From assembly GCA_027625915.1 (NCBI GenBank), contig JANTQA010000016.1, positions 2,299,001 through 2,363,000 on the forward strand: 64,000 bases of DNA, in the 5' to 3' direction. A program made the translations under genes and the position numbers. This document shows, in pieces, positions 36,440 to 48,675 of the stretch. The stretch comes from Anaeramoeba flamelloides (Eukaryota; Metamonada; Anaeramoebidae). Every line of letters begins with the position of its first letter. The first letter of the stretch is position 1. The notes under the pieces were generated by a model. It was not told the origin of the DNA and did no database searches. It worked only from the letters and a program-made list of their open reading frames with translations.

Positions 36440-37312
36440 GAATTTCCCACTTCTTGAAATTGAAAAATAAAGTAAAAATCTGATGACTATAAAAAAACGA
36501 AAAGTTTCTTTCAAAAGCTACTTTCCCAAATGAATTCTTGATTTTAAAAGTTTGATCCATTTTTCGAATTTTTGAAAAGTTCAAAATTCATTATATATTT
36601 TAAAATTATTTCAAAAATAATTATTTCTTTTAAAAGAAAGAAAGAAATCTCTCGTCTAATGAATGAAGTGTACAATAATATACAGTTGAAAATAAAAGCC
36701 ACCAACTCCCAAAATAACATTGTATAAAAAATGTACTTAATTTCAAAAAAATTTCAATAACTAGTTCAGATCTGATAAAAAAAATAATTTCTTTCTAAAG
36801 TCCTGTTTTTTAAAAAACAATTTTTTCTTTTTATTAAACAAAATAATATGAGATTAAAAACGAAACCCATAAGGAAATTAAAAATTCCCCTAAATACTTA
36901 TTTATAGACTATAAAATTCAACTTATAAACCTGAAGAAATACATTTTAATTTATTGATTTTTAACTATAAAAATTCACTAATGCAATCTTAATTTTTTAG
37001 TAAGTTAGTAATAACCAAAAAATTAAAAGTATCAATAGGATTTACTTTAAAATTATTTCTCCATTTTTTTAAAGATTTTCAAACAAAAAAAAAGATAATG
37101 TAAAATTACATAGGTTAAAATCAATATATAAACTCTATTTCAAAATCATTGGCGCATTAAAAATCAAATTTTCAAAAGAATAAATTTTTTATAAATTAAA
37201 GTTATCTATTGAAATAAAAAAATTATTTTTTTAATATTCTGCTCGATACACCAGGTATATTTGTTTTTCTAAAAATAAAATAATAAAAATTTTTAAAAAA
37301 TTAAAAAAACTT
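36440..37312 (+). repeat. Dispersed repeat, family 10 copy a
   Basis: Ordered similarity with 40935-41612 on the same strand: AAGTTTGAYCCAWTTTT, CCCTAAATACTT, TCAAAATCATTGGCSCAT and the CCAGGKGTATTTGTTTT-type end. Each copy is followed within about 30 bases by a different Tc1/mariner-like terminal sequence. Non-coding. Confidence 0.6.
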
Positions 37313-37341
37313 ATCCATATATTATGTTATTTAGTTCATTT

Positions 37342-37800
37342 ACCAATTAAACCCTGTCCCAAAAATTGGTCCACACCCAAATTCAAAAATAGGTAAATAA
37401 ATAACCTTTTTATTGTATTTTTCCAAACTTAAACATAAAACAAAATTTAAGTTACTCAGTATTAATGTTTTAATAAGTAATGATTTTAATTCAAATAAAA
37501 GAAAATAAAATAAAACTCAAATAATAATATCTTGTGTCCAAAATAATGAAACAAGCGGAACAAAAAATGTATTGGTAAATTTGTTGAAATTTCACCAACA
37601 ATTGTTGATCGATCAAATGTTAAGATACCATCTACAAATTGTATGTGATTTTTCTATTGAACAAACTCAACACTAACCTCTATTAAGCATTGAAAAAAAA
37701 AATTCAGATCTAACAAAACAGATTATGTAACTACAAAAAAGGAAACGAAAACAAAACAAAAAAGACAAAAAATGAAATAGTTTCTAAAATCAAAATTCTT
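37342..37800. repeat. Dispersed repeat, family 4 copy b
   Basis: Starts with a CCCAAAAATTGGTCCACACCC block. About 190 bases later is GTGTCCAAAATAATGAAACA. The following 240 bases match those of copy a at 8541-8790 (for example TGTGATTTTTCTATT, CAGATCTAAC, AAAAAGACAAAAAAT). Probably an end of an old DNA element. Confidence 0.55.
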
Positions 37801-38666
37801 TTCAAATTGAATTTAAAGTGTAGATATTGTTGACCTTTCCACTCTTTAAACTGTGACCAAATTTTTGGAATATAGTTTATTTGATTGATGGGTATTCCTA
37901 AATTTGATACTAAAAGATCAGGATACAATGATGACTGGATACATGGAAAAGTGACAAAATGTTTAAAAATTAATCCACAATCTCCAAGAATATTTTAGAA
38001 AAATGAAGTAAAAATTGATAAAGTCAGAATTTCAATCTTATAGAAGACATATGCTTTATAAGAAATTAGAAATTCTTGGCTTTTAATATATATCAAAAAA
38101 TTTAAAATTTTCAAAAAAAAATACAATTACAATATCAATTGGGAAGTGGAAAACTGAAAATTATTAAATGTTAAAAATCAATTCATTCTCAGAGAATTAT
38201 GTAATAGGTTAGAATATGAGCAATTTATTTCTTTTTTGAGAAATACCATTGAAAAAAGCATTAATTTACAAAATATCAATATTAAGGTGGATTTTTTAAT
38301 CTATATCATTAATAATTACAAATTAAAAGAAAATTTCTATAATTATAATTTTCGAGGTAAGTTCGGAAGGCTTTATTATTAATAATTTCCATTTTAATTA
38401 AAGAATTATGTAATAAATAAAATAAAAAAAAAAATTAAAAAAAATCAATTCATAAAGTTTTGTTTATTGAAAATTTTTGATAAAAAAGAATTATTTTGAG
38501 TATCAATATTTAACTTTTTAAAAATAAAGAAAAAAAAAGGAAGAATGATATTTCAGATAATATTAGATTTAAGAATTTTGTTTAAGATCATTAAATGATT
38601 AATCTTCATTATGTTTTGTTTCGATTTCTTTTTCTATGTCTGTTTGAAGTTTATTTTTTTCAATAT

Positions 38667-40437
38667 TTAATTTTTGTATTTGATTGTTTTTATCATCACC
38701 TTTGTTTTTTTCTTTTGTTTGTTCAATTTTTTGGTTTTATTTTTTTTTTCCTTCTTTTTTTTCTTTTTCTTGTTTTTCTTGTTTTTCTTTTTTTTCTTTT
38801 TTTCTTTTTTTTCTTGTTTTTCTTGTTTTTCTTGTTTTTCTTTTTTTTCTTTTTCTTTTTTTTCTTGTTTTTCTTGTTTTTCTAGTTTTTCTTGTTTTTC
38901 TTGTTTTTCTTCTTCTTTTTTTTGTTTTTCTTGTTTTTCTTGTTTTTCTTCTTTTTCTTTTTTTTCTTGTTTTTCTTGTTTTTCTATTTTTTCTTGTTTT
39001 TCTTGTTTTTCTTCTTCTTTTTCTTGTTTTTCTTGTTTTTCTTCTTCTTTTTTTTGTTTTTCTTGTTTTTCTCTTTTTTCTTCTTTTCCTTCTTTTCCTT
39101 CTTTTTCTTCTTTTATTATATTTTCATTCTTTTTTAATACGACCTGTTCACCTTTTTCCAAATCTTTTTCCTCAATATCTTGTTGGCTATTTTTTTTTTT
39201 TTCAATACCATCTTTTATTGTTGGTTTTGCTATTTCTTCTTGATCTTCTTGTTGCAAATCTTGATCTTGGCTTGTTGTTGCTTCTTCTTCTTCCTTTTCA
39301 ATTTTTATATCTTTTTGTTCTTCTGTATTTTGATTTTCATTTTGCCCTTCTTTTTCTCCTTGTTCTTTCTCTATTTCCAATACATCTTTTTTTTTTACGA
39401 GATTGTTTTCCTCCTTTTCTTTTTTATTTTCATCTTGTTTTTCTTGTTCTTCATTTTCCTGTTTTTCAATTTCACTATCTTTTTGTTCTTCTGTTTTATG
39501 GTTCTTCTTTTTTTCTTCTTTTTCGATCCTTTCTTTTTCTTTTTCTTTTTCCTTTTCTTTTTCGATCATTTCTTTTTCTTTTTCCTTTTCTTTTTCGATC
39601 ATTTCTTTCTTTTGGTAATAAAGTAAAAAGTTGTCTTGAAGGTGGCTTTGTATTATATTAATAGATCGTGAAATATTTTCAATTCCTTCTTTTTGTTCTT
39701 CTTTAATAAACAATTGAGATATTTGGTTCTCGTTTTTTGATAATTTTTTTAAAACTTTTTTCATCATTTCAACTTCTTTTTGTGATTCATCATAGTTGGT
39801 TTTTACTAACTGAACACTCTTAGCTGACTGTACTAATTTTTTCTCTAAACCAGCGATAAGCTCGTCTAATTCTTTGTTTTCTACAGGGATTAAAGCTAAT
39901 TCATTTTTAATAAAAATAATTTTTTCTTGATACGATTCAATTTGTAAGACTAATATTTCTTCCATTTGACTTAACTTTTTCACACGTTGGTATGTTTTTT
40001 CAAGATTGTTTTCAATCATTCTTGTTTGGTTGTCAAGTTGATTTTTTTCTTTTTCTTGTACTTTTAATTGATTTCCAATGGTTTCAAGTTCAGTTTTCAA
40101 TTGTTGTTTTTTATTCAGCAATTCATGAAGATCTACTTTAACTTTGTTAATTTCATTCTCGTAATGATGAAATTTCTTTTGGTATTCTTCAGTTAAGATT
40201 TGATCTTTTATTTGTTCTTCGCCAAAGATTTCGTTTGCTATTTCTTGTGCTTGGATTTGTAAAAGAAGTGATTCAATTTTTTTGTTTAAAAATTCGATTT
40301 CTTCTTCTGGTTCAACAACTTTTTTTTCTTCTTTTTTTGTGTTCTTTTGTTTTTTTTTTTCTTTTCTTTTTGTTTGTTGAATTAGCAACTCGTGCTTTTC
40401 CTTTTTTTTTTTGGGTTTGCTTTTGTTTTGATGACAT
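38667..40437 (-). CDS. Lys/Glu-rich coiled-coil protein
   Basis: The long frame (38667-40388, about 573 residues) has an N-terminal coiled coil (residues about 25-250; EEIEFLNKKIESLLLQIQAQ and further heptads), a middle segment of EKEKEKE and Gln/Glu repeats, and a C-terminal region of short EKQEKQEK-type tandem units ending in poly-Lys. No family recognised; function unknown, a structural or scaffold role is only a guess. The long frame has no ATG at its 5' end. An ATG at 40437 (MSSKQKQTQKKK) lies one frame out, and an A11 run at 40402-40412 separates them. A one-base indel in that run would give a start, so I extend the gene to 40437. The repetitive 3' half can expand or contract and is prone to misassembly. 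Confidence 0.7.
38750..39115 (-). repeat. Coding minisatellite (EKQEKQEK units)
   Basis: Short tandem units of about nine bases (TTTTTCTTG on the plus strand), translated on the minus strand as KQE/EKQ repeats inside the Lys/Glu-rich protein. On the plus strand it is an almost pure pyrimidine tract of more than 350 bases. Confidence 0.9.
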
Positions 40438-40798
40438 GCACTTTCTCTTATTAAAAAAAGATTGTTTTATTTAAAGTATTTTGAATAAAATATAAAAGTC
40501 ACAAAAATTAAGAAAAAATGAAAAGTCTCTTCTATGAAAAATTTTGGAAACTGAACACAAGTTCTTAAATCAGATTTTTGGAAAGACTTTTAACTTTATC
40601 GTTTTTCTGTTTTACTCCACGAAATAATTCTTTGGGAATTTTTTATTTTTTTTGTTAATTGTCTTAGCATTTTTTGGAACTAAACAATTCTTCTTCTCAA
40701 ATTATGTGGGGCTTTTCATCAGTCTATTGTAGGTATATTAAAAACACTTGATAATAACTATTATTGTAATTAATTTTTCATTTTTTTTTCATTAATTT

Positions 40799-40945
40799 TT
40801 GGTTAAGGGACCATTACACCAACAAAAACTTTCTCGTAAATCAAATATCAAATTCCAAAAAATTATACCGGATCTTGAAATTCCAAAAGGAAGTAAAAAT
40901 ATGATTACTTTACAACCAGAATTACTTTTCAACAATATTTTCAGA
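40799..40945 (+). pseudogene. Possible coding fragment, unrecognised
   Basis: About 45 codons read like protein (VKGPLHQQKLSRKSN, then IPDLEIPKGSKNMITLQPEL), with less A/T-biased codons than their surroundings. There is no ATG and an in-frame stop lies just upstream. It runs into the start of a dispersed repeat at about 40935. It may be an isolated exon or a gene scrap next to a mobile element. Weak call. Confidence 0.25.
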
Positions 40946-41612
40946 AATGAATTATTATTTTTTAAAAGTTTGAACCAATTTTTCTCTATTTATTAACAAA
41001 GTTCAAAATTCTAAACTTTTTTCTGAATTAACACAAAGAAATTATTTTCTTTGAAGAAGAAAGAAATCTTATTGTCTGTAAAAGAAAATCGACAAAAATA
41101 TAAACTTTAAAAATGAAATCAATAAGTATATTGAATAACTTATGATAAATTTTCTTACTTAATTTCAAAACAATTACTATAATTATTTTAAACTTGAAAA
41201 AAAACTAATTTCTTGATTCAAAGAACAGTTCAAATGTATTTTTTCTTTTTTTTTTTGACAACAAAATATGAGAAAAAAAATCAGTCTATTACATAAAAAA
41301 TTCTCCCTAAATACTTTTTTTAAAACCTTGAAAATTCAACTAATAACCTTAAGAAATTCTTTTAAATTTTAATTAATTTTAATCAGTAATTAATAACCCA
41401 ATATTAATTCGTTCAATGATTTATTAATAAACTATCATTCAAAATCATTGGCCCATCAAAAATCAAAATTTAAAGAAAAATATTTTTAATACTTGTAGTT
41501 ATCTATTATAATATCAAAATTTTTATTTTAGTATTTGGTTCACTACTCCAGGGGTATTTGTTTTCCTTCAAAAAATAAAATAAAAAAAGTTAAAAAAAAA
41601 TTTTAAAAAAAA
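40935..41612 (+). repeat. Dispersed repeat, family 10 copy b
   Basis: Same-strand, diverged copy of 36440-37312, about 200 bases shorter. Shared blocks include TCAAAATCATTGGC and GTATTTGTTTTYCTWMAAAA. It ends directly beside the GGGCCATTTATTTTGAAT terminus. Confidence 0.6.
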
Positions 41613-41614
41613 TT

Positions 41615-41932
41615 GGGCCATTTATTTTGAATGAAGCGTTACATGAAAAAAAATTTTTTTAAATATTAATAAAACCCATTTATCGATTCTCCTTCCCTTT
41701 GAATAACTAAATCTAATCTCTTTGTCATATTTGAAACCAATTTTTCCATTAATTCATCTGTTACTTCTTTCAAATTTTTCATTTTCATTTTCCATTTTAA
41801 CAAAACACTTTTGAAAAAATAAAAAAGAGAAAAAATGATTTATTTGCAAACTTTTCATTGTGAGAGGAAAAACTTCAAAACAATACAAAAGCAATTCAAA
41901 ATTGAAATATAAGGTGGGCCATTTATTTTGAA
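41615..41932 (-). mobile_element. Tc1/mariner-like transposon remnant
   Basis: The minus-strand frame 41788-41666 encodes 40 residues containing DELMEKLVSNMTKRLDLVIQ, followed by REGESINGFY. This resembles the C-terminus of Tc1/mariner transposases (a L..SM..R...VI...G.....Y pattern). The sequence GGGCCATTTATTTTGAAT occurs at 41615 and again at 41916 in the same orientation, as transposon termini might. No catalytic DDE region is present, so this is a fragment of a DNA transposon. Confidence 0.55.
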
Positions 41933-42837
41933 TTTTAGTTTATAACAAATATTAAATTTATGAATAGACTTTATTCTATTATTTCTCAATTTTTTAAAAA
42001 TTTTCAAATAAATAAAACAAATTCAAAAAATAATTCTTTCGAATAAAAAAAAATAATGGATATTATCAAATGATTGATTTTAATACAAACATTTCCTTCT
42101 TTATACTCTTGATATTTGAAAAGGTATATTGACAAGTCTTTTAAATTTTAAGAAATTTAGAAAAGATTTGGGGAGAAACTAAATGGTATATTTGTTTCTA
42201 AATCTTCAAGGATTCAATATTTGATAAAATTTTCTTATTTTTTCAAAATAAGATTAAATTTCCGATGTATATGTTTAGAAAAACTAACAGAAATTACTTA
42301 ACGTTTTGATTTCTTCAAAATAAAAATTTTTTTTAAATTTTTCTTTTTTTTTTTTTGATCCAAACAATCTTATCAAAAAGGATCAGATCTTTTTACCTAA
42401 AATTAATAATAGAAAAGATGAATTCTTTTAAGAATAATAATTATTCTCTGAAAGTGAATAAAGGGTTTATTTATTTTTTTATTTCTGAAGTCAAGGTTTA
42501 AAAAAATTGTAAAAAAAAACCCAAAAAATATGTATATCTGGTAACATTGGTTATTTCTTGATATACGAGGTATATTATTAAGTATTTTGAAAATTTAGAC
42601 TGGTTTTCAATTTTTTTTTTTTTAGTTATTTTTGATTAATCGTTGAGTTGTTACAAAAAATATTTAATTAAAATATAAAAGATTTTAAGGAATCCAAAAT
42701 AGAATCCTTTGATCTTGATCCAGTTTGGCTGGTAATCAGATCCAATGTGAAAAAATGGTAATCTAAATGGATTGTTATTTTCAAAAATAAATGGTTATGG
42801 GATTGTTCAAAGAGAAAATAATAATAAAATAAATTAA

Positions 42838-43450
42838 ATTTCAAAAAGTGTAACTCAATGAAATAATAAATAGAAAAAAATAATATCCATTAGTATTCAA
42901 GAACAAGAATTAATTAAATCTGATTTTTAATTCAATTATAATTCATTCTAAATAGATAAAAGTCTGATATTTTAAAAATTAAAAAAAAATCTAATAAATA
43001 AAAAAAAGTGAGTTACAATTTTTGAAATGGGCATTACAAGTTTTTAATTTATGAAATTTCACTGAAAAAAAAAGATAACAAGATTATTTTACTATAAATT
43101 AAATTCAGTTAACAAGATATTACATCGGCTCCATTTAACTTTATGATTATTCTTCCTTTTGGAGATCTTTTTTTTTTCAACATCATCTTATGCAAAAAAA
43201 AAAGTCTAGTAAAAGTGAAAAAATAAATAAAAAAAAATAAAAATAAAAAGAAATCATCAAAAAAAAAGAAAGAAAAAGAAAAAAAAAAGAAAAACAAAAA
43301 TTTGAAAAAGCAAAACAAAAATTTACAAAATTAGAAAAAATGATTCTGATCCAAAATATTGAAAATATTTTCTTGATACAAATACTGGAATAAAACCTCA
43401 AAAAAACTTCCATTAATATTATAAAAAGAGTCAAATTTTTCAAAATCTAG
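42838..43450 (+). repeat. Family 3 composite repeat, copy b
   Basis: Left end TTTCAAAAAGTGTAACTCAA; internal end GTGAGTTACAATTTTTGAAA near 43008-43028; then an A/G-rich block and ATTAGAAAAAATGATTCTGA (about 43330), as in copies a and c. Minus-strand frames through the A/G block are low-complexity artefacts. Confidence 0.65.
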
Positions 43451-44783
43451 TTTATATTTAAAAGCTGTTTAAATGTAGAAAATTTTCATTTTAAAGTTAA
43501 TTTAAAAATAATCAATTAATTTTGAATAAATCTTCAATTGTTTTGTTTAAGATTTGATTCACAAATGGTATTAAATTCAAATATATTTTGTACTTGAAAG
43601 TTCTGTATTAACTTTACTATAAAAAATCAGCACGGTGCGAAAGGTTGTTTTAATATATCAATAATAACACCACAATTCCTCATTCCGCTTTTTGGTTATT
43701 TAACTTGTCTGGATAATATTAACATTTTAATAAATTCTTCTATTATAGTTATTCAAGTACATTACCAGAAACAATAATTATTTATTTGTTCATAAAATTC
43801 ATTAGAGAGTTTTTAAATTTTAATAAAAAAAAATAAAAAAATTGTTTTTTTTCCAAAAATTATAATATTCTATCTTGAGGTTTATGTCTTTAAAATCTTT
43901 TAAATAATTGAATATACTATATAACAATTTCAAATATTTTCTAACCTTTTTAAAGGTGAAAAGACACAATTTATTTGAAAAATTCATTGGTATTTTTTTT
44001 AAGGTGATTTCTCAAAAATAATTTTCTTTATCTGGATCATATGATTTTTTGTAATATTGTTGATGATTGATATTTAAAGATTTTTCCTGATTAACTCAGA
44101 TTAGTCACGATTTATAAAGACTACAAAAAAATTATGGATAATACACCTTTATATGTATCTATAATTAAAAAAAATTTCACTTAATTTTCCTTTTCCTTTT
44201 CCTTTTTTCTTTTTCCTCAAAAAGCTCACAAATAAACGTATTTTACTATTTTTTGACAAATAAATGGAAAAAGATTTTCATACAGCTTTCTGAAAAAACG
44301 AAATTATAAGATCATGTAATATTTCAATTTTGTTATTTCTTAAAGTCAGTTGAAATAATTAATTTGTCTTTTCAGAATTGGAGACTTTTGATGTATATGT
44401 TTTAATTCTTAGGTTGTGATTATTTTTGAAAGTTGAATGGAAATTTTGATCTTTTTATTTTACAATTAACAGTAATTTGTAAGCTCTGTTTGTTTGTTGC
44501 TTGATCCCTTTTTTATCAATAATATTTTGAGTGAAATATAAATTCTAACATAAATAAATATTTCTTAAATTGAAAAAAGTAAATCAGTCAAAATATTATC
44601 CCATTTCTCAAACACTAATGTTATCAGCAAAAAAGACACTACTTTTCAGTCTTCCAAACAAGAGTTTGAAATAAAATGGATTTAATTTTCTGAGTCGATA
44701 GATTTTGTTTTTTTGAGATTCCAAAAAACGTAACGTACATAACAAAATCGGAAGAAAATTCATTTTTTTTTTTCTTTTTTCGA

Positions 44784-47700
44784 ATGAAAAACACAGAACG
44801 TTATTTCAAGCAACTGGTTGAGTTTGGAAATGTTGCAATGAAAAAGATACCAAATCAATCTATACTTATTGTTGGTATGAACGGACTTGGTTCTGAGATT
44901 GGTACGATATTTTTTTAATGAAAACAAATTGATTACCTAATTGGTTAATAAAAAAAAAAAAAGCTCTTTCTTCAAACTAAAAATCAAAAATTAAAAACAA
45001 AAAGCGAAAAATCTAGTACTTAGTGGTGTCAAAAAAGTTACTCTGTGGGATCAAGAAATTGTGACGACGAACGATCTATCTTGTCAAGTATCTCTCTAAT
45101 TTTTTTTTTTTTTTTTTTATATCTCGAATGTTCTTGACAATCGCCCATCTCAACATCACCTTTTCTTCAATTAAAAAAAACCAAAACAAAAAAAAAATCA
45201 GTTTTTTTTGACTGAAAAGGATCTTGGATGTAAAAGAAATGAAAAACTGTTGGGCAAATTGAAAACGCTCAATAGTGATGTAGCTGTTGACGCAAGTGAT
45301 AGTGAATTAACGAATAAATTTCTCAAGGGGTATGAAATACTGATTAATTGCGATAATTGTGATTTTGAAGAATTGATTCCATTAAACGAACGTTGTAGGG
45401 AGTGTGGTGTCAAATTTGTTCATTGTGACACAAGGGGTCTCTTTGGATCACTTTTTTGTGATTTTGGATCGAGCTATCGAATCGAGGACTTGGACGGGAA
45501 AAAAGTGTTGACGACAAGAATTAGTGAGATCACACGCTCAAACCCAGGAGTTGTTACGAATTCGATGGACGAAGGGCACAAATTCCAAGACGGTGATTGG
45601 ATCGAATTTAGAGAAGTATTGGGAATGACTGAATTGAATGGCACACAAAGACAAATCAAGGTGATTGATAATTATACTTTCAGTATTGGCGATACAAGCA
45701 ATTTTTCAGAATATCGAATAGGGGGATCGGGAGGCTATTGTACACAAGTGAAACTTCCATTTGTTGAATCCCACCTTAGTTTGAAGGAATCGTTGAAGAA
45801 CCCTGAATTTAATATTAGTGAGATGTCAACAAAAGAAAACAGCAAACAATTATTATTAATTTATAAGACTTGGTCAAAGATTCTGAATTTAAACTCTAAA
45901 AAATTAAATTCAACTCTCAAATTCAGTGAATTAGAGAAACAATTTGTCAAAGAAATTTATCATCTTAATAATGAACTCAAAGACAAATATTTAGAATCTC
46001 AAAAAAATAATGAACAATCTTCCGATTCAATTTTTGTTGATAATATTAATGAAAACCTAGTCAAAATTTTTTCCAAAATATGCAATACACAAATCTCACC
46101 ACTAACCTCGATTATTGGTGGAATAGCATCACAAGAAATTTTAAAAGCCTGTACTGGGAAATACACCCCGATCAAGCAATGGCTCTTTTTAGATTTTTCA
46201 AAAGATACTTTACCAGAAAATTTTTTAACAATGCCCATCAACGATTTCCAATCTGACTTGATTATAAACAAAAAAATGGGAATGGGAATGGGAATGGGAA
46301 TGGAAATAGAAAAAGAGAAAGAAAAAGAAATAGAAATAGAGAAAGAAAAGGAAACTCAAAAGGAAAAAGGAATTGAGAAAAAACAAATATCGCGATATCA
46401 TAGCTATATTCAAATTTTTGGAAAAGAAAATCAAGAAAAAATACATTCATTAAAATATTTTTTAGTTGGTCTTGGTGGATATAGCTGCGAATTATTAAAA
46501 AATTGGAGTTTAATGGGACTTGGCCAAAGTAAAAATAATGGCATGATCCATTTGAGTGATTATCAAAAAATAACAAATTATAATTTATATTTACAGTTTT
46601 TATTTAATAATAATGATTTAAATCAATATAAGGACATTACCGCAGCAAATAAAATTAAGCAAAACAATCCAAATATAAACATCAAAACATATTCCAAAAA
46701 GGTTGAAAAGCAAAGCGAAAATATCTTTAATTCCAAGTTTTATGAAAACTTAGATGGTATGTGCAATTGCTCTGAAAAAAATGATTTAAAATTATATTTA
46801 GACAAAAATTCAACATTTTACAAAATACCATTTATTAATTCTCAAATCATTGGCACTAAAGGTAAATTGCAAGTGGTCATTCCTTATTTAACAACGTCCT
46901 TATCGTTGTACAAACCCGCAGAATCCACGGCAGTCAGTACCAAAACTGAATCAGATCTCAGCTCCAGGACAAAATCCAAGGAATCTATTGAATCACGATT
47001 TTATTCAAATACGGAAAACAAAAAAACAATACCCCATTGCACATTACATAACTTTCCACATGAAATTGATCATACTATTTTATTTTCGACTATGGTTTAT
47101 AAGGAAAATTTTGATGAGCAAATTTCACAAACGTACCAATATATCGAAAATGAAGATTATTTTGAAACATTAGAAGACAAACCATATGGAATAATTATCC
47201 AAACATTAGAATCCATTAAAAACAATTTGGGCGAAGGCCGACCATTTGATTTTACCGATTGTATTAAATGGGGTAGAAAGCTTTTCCAAGAATTGTTCTA
47301 TAATAAAATTTCTCAGCTAATGTATACATATCCTGAAAATTCAAAAATTAACAATGAATCTGATTTTTGGCTGGGGAAAAAACGTTTCCCAAGTTTAATT
47401 GATTTTAATTTGGAAAATGAATTGCATTATCAATTTTTAATTTCTGCAGCAAAGCTCCGAGCGAAAAATTACCAAATATCTTATTCACAAGACAAACAGC
47501 AATTATTCGACCAATGTAAAAAAACCATAAGCAACTTAGTTATACCAAAATTTGTTCCCAAGGATGATATGAAATTCCAAACAGAGGAAGACAATAACAA
47601 TGAAAATGAGGATAATGAACTCGATTTAGAGGAAGAAGATGAACAAATTGAAAAGATGATCAACAAATTACCAAAAAGATCAGAGTATTCGGGATTCAAG

Positions 47701-48366
47701 TTGTTTCCTCAAAATTTGGAACTGGTAAATAATGACGACGAAAACGCCCAAATTGATTTTATATATTCTTGTTCCAATCTCAGAGCAATCAATTATCGGA
47801 TCAAAAATGAAAATAAAACAGACATTAAGCAAATTGCAGGTGAAATCAACCCTGGTTTGATCACAACGGCGTCGATTCTTGCAGGTTTATCGTGTTTAGA
47901 AACCTACAAAATAATACAAAATATTAACCGCAATGAGAAACAGGATGAGAAGACATTAAAAAAAATGAATAATTGTTGTTTTGATTTGTCCTTGCCAGTT
48001 TTCCATTTTTCCACACCCCTGGCGCCCATAAAAACAAAATATTCAAAGGATTCTGAAAAAACTTTTACCAATTGGGATACAATCGATATTTTGGAACAAC
48101 CACAAATTAGCATCAACCAATTTATAAAATATTTTAAAGAGAAATTCAACTATCAAGTATTAATGTTAACAGTCGGAAATACCCTCTTATATAACAGCTT
48201 TAGCGCAAAGGAAGAAGAACTCGAAATCCCGATAAAAGATTTGGCTATTCAAATCGGAGATTTAATACAGCCACAACAAACTTATTTGCCAATTATTGCA
48301 ATGTGTACAGATTCAAACGACAATGATGTAGATCTTCCTCTCATTCGCTTAAAATTAATAAATTAA
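44784..48366 (+). CDS. Ubiquitin-activating enzyme E1-like protein (UBA1 family)
   Basis: UBA1 enzymes adenylate ubiquitin and pass it to a catalytic Cys for E2 transfer. Exons 44784-44901, 45005-45087 and 45202-48366 give 1121 residues (human UBA1 1058). In order: inactive adenylation half (YFKQLVEFGNVAM, VGMNGLGSEI, then AKNLVLSGVKKVTLWDQE across the junction, DLSCQFFLTEKDLG); first Cys half-domain (DTRGLFGSLFCDFG, NPGVVTNSMDEGH, YTFSIGDTSNFSEY); a four-helix region; a GMGM/EKEK linker; second adenylation half (from about residue 475); catalytic-Cys motif IPHCTLHNFPHEIDH with Cys680; helical Cys domain; ubiquitin-fold domain. Odd: the second adenylation half, normally the ATP-binding one, reads GLGGYS (490-495), SDYQKITNYNLYLQF (519-533) and NCSEKNDLK (589-597), where UBA1 has GxGxxG, DxDxIxxSNLNRQF and NALDNVDAR. 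The N-terminal Arg of YSRQL is Lys. It may be a pseudo-E1 or a divergent E1 for another modifier. Confidence 0.9.
46276..46380 (+). repeat. Coding hexanucleotide and Glu/Lys repeat in the E1 gene
   Basis: Four GGAATG-type hexamers encode GMGMGMGM, followed by GAAAAA/GAAATA repeats encoding EKEKEKEIEIEKEKE. The tract falls exactly between the two adenylation halves, where family members have only a linker. Confidence 0.9.
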
Positions 48367-48541
48367 TGGATTTGATTTTTTTTTTCATTTTGTAGTTCTT
48401 TTTTTTATTTTGTAATTCTTTTTTTTATTTTGTAATTCTTTTTTTTTGAATAATTATTATCAAATTTTATAATTGATATTTGCTTGAAAGAAACTTTGAA
48501 CATTTCGATAATCTTTATCCGAATCATGCAGTAGAGTAAAG

Positions 48542-48675
48542 TGTATGTAGATTTAGCATACATTAATGCACTTCAGCTTTCTCAAAATTTTTTGTTTTCT
48601 CAAAATGACTATTAATGTTTTCAATAAACAGAAAATGTCGATAAACTCAAAGTGGATTGTTTTTTAAAATTTACA
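48542..48675 (+). repeat. Direct repeat, left copy
   Basis: Core CTATTAATGTTTTCAATAAA, then CAGAAAATGYCGATAAACTC and AAAGTGGATTGTTTTTTAAA. The right copy at 49307-49441 is near-identical over about 85 bases and diverges upstream. Confidence 0.85.

Larger units (their letters stand above)
35612..38666. other. Intergenic region with three repeats
   Basis: No gene between Leo1 and the Lys/Glu-rich coiled-coil gene. Holds a foldback element (35819-36380), a dispersed repeat (36440-37312) shared with 40935-41612, and a family 4 copy (37342-37800). A 65-codon minus-strand frame at 37731-37928 sits just past this copy and has no secure match. Confidence 0.65.
40438..44783. other. Intergenic region with repeats and a transposase relic
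   Basis: Holds a possible coding fragment (40799-40945), family 10 copy b (40935-41612), a Tc1/mariner-like relic (41615-41932) and family 3 copy b (42838-43450). A TTTTCC-repeat pyrimidine tract lies near 44188-44218. No intact gene seen. Confidence 0.6.

Noticed and set aside
37731-37928. Transposase fragment with an INYIPKIW motif resembling mariner DLNPIENLW
   Set aside because: Only three residues align and the flanking sequence does not follow; too weak to call.
38674-39661. Long plus-strand frames rich in Phe, Ser and Cys, looking like membrane proteins
   Set aside because: They are the complement of the Lys/Glu-rich minus-strand coding minisatellite; the composition is fully explained by that gene.
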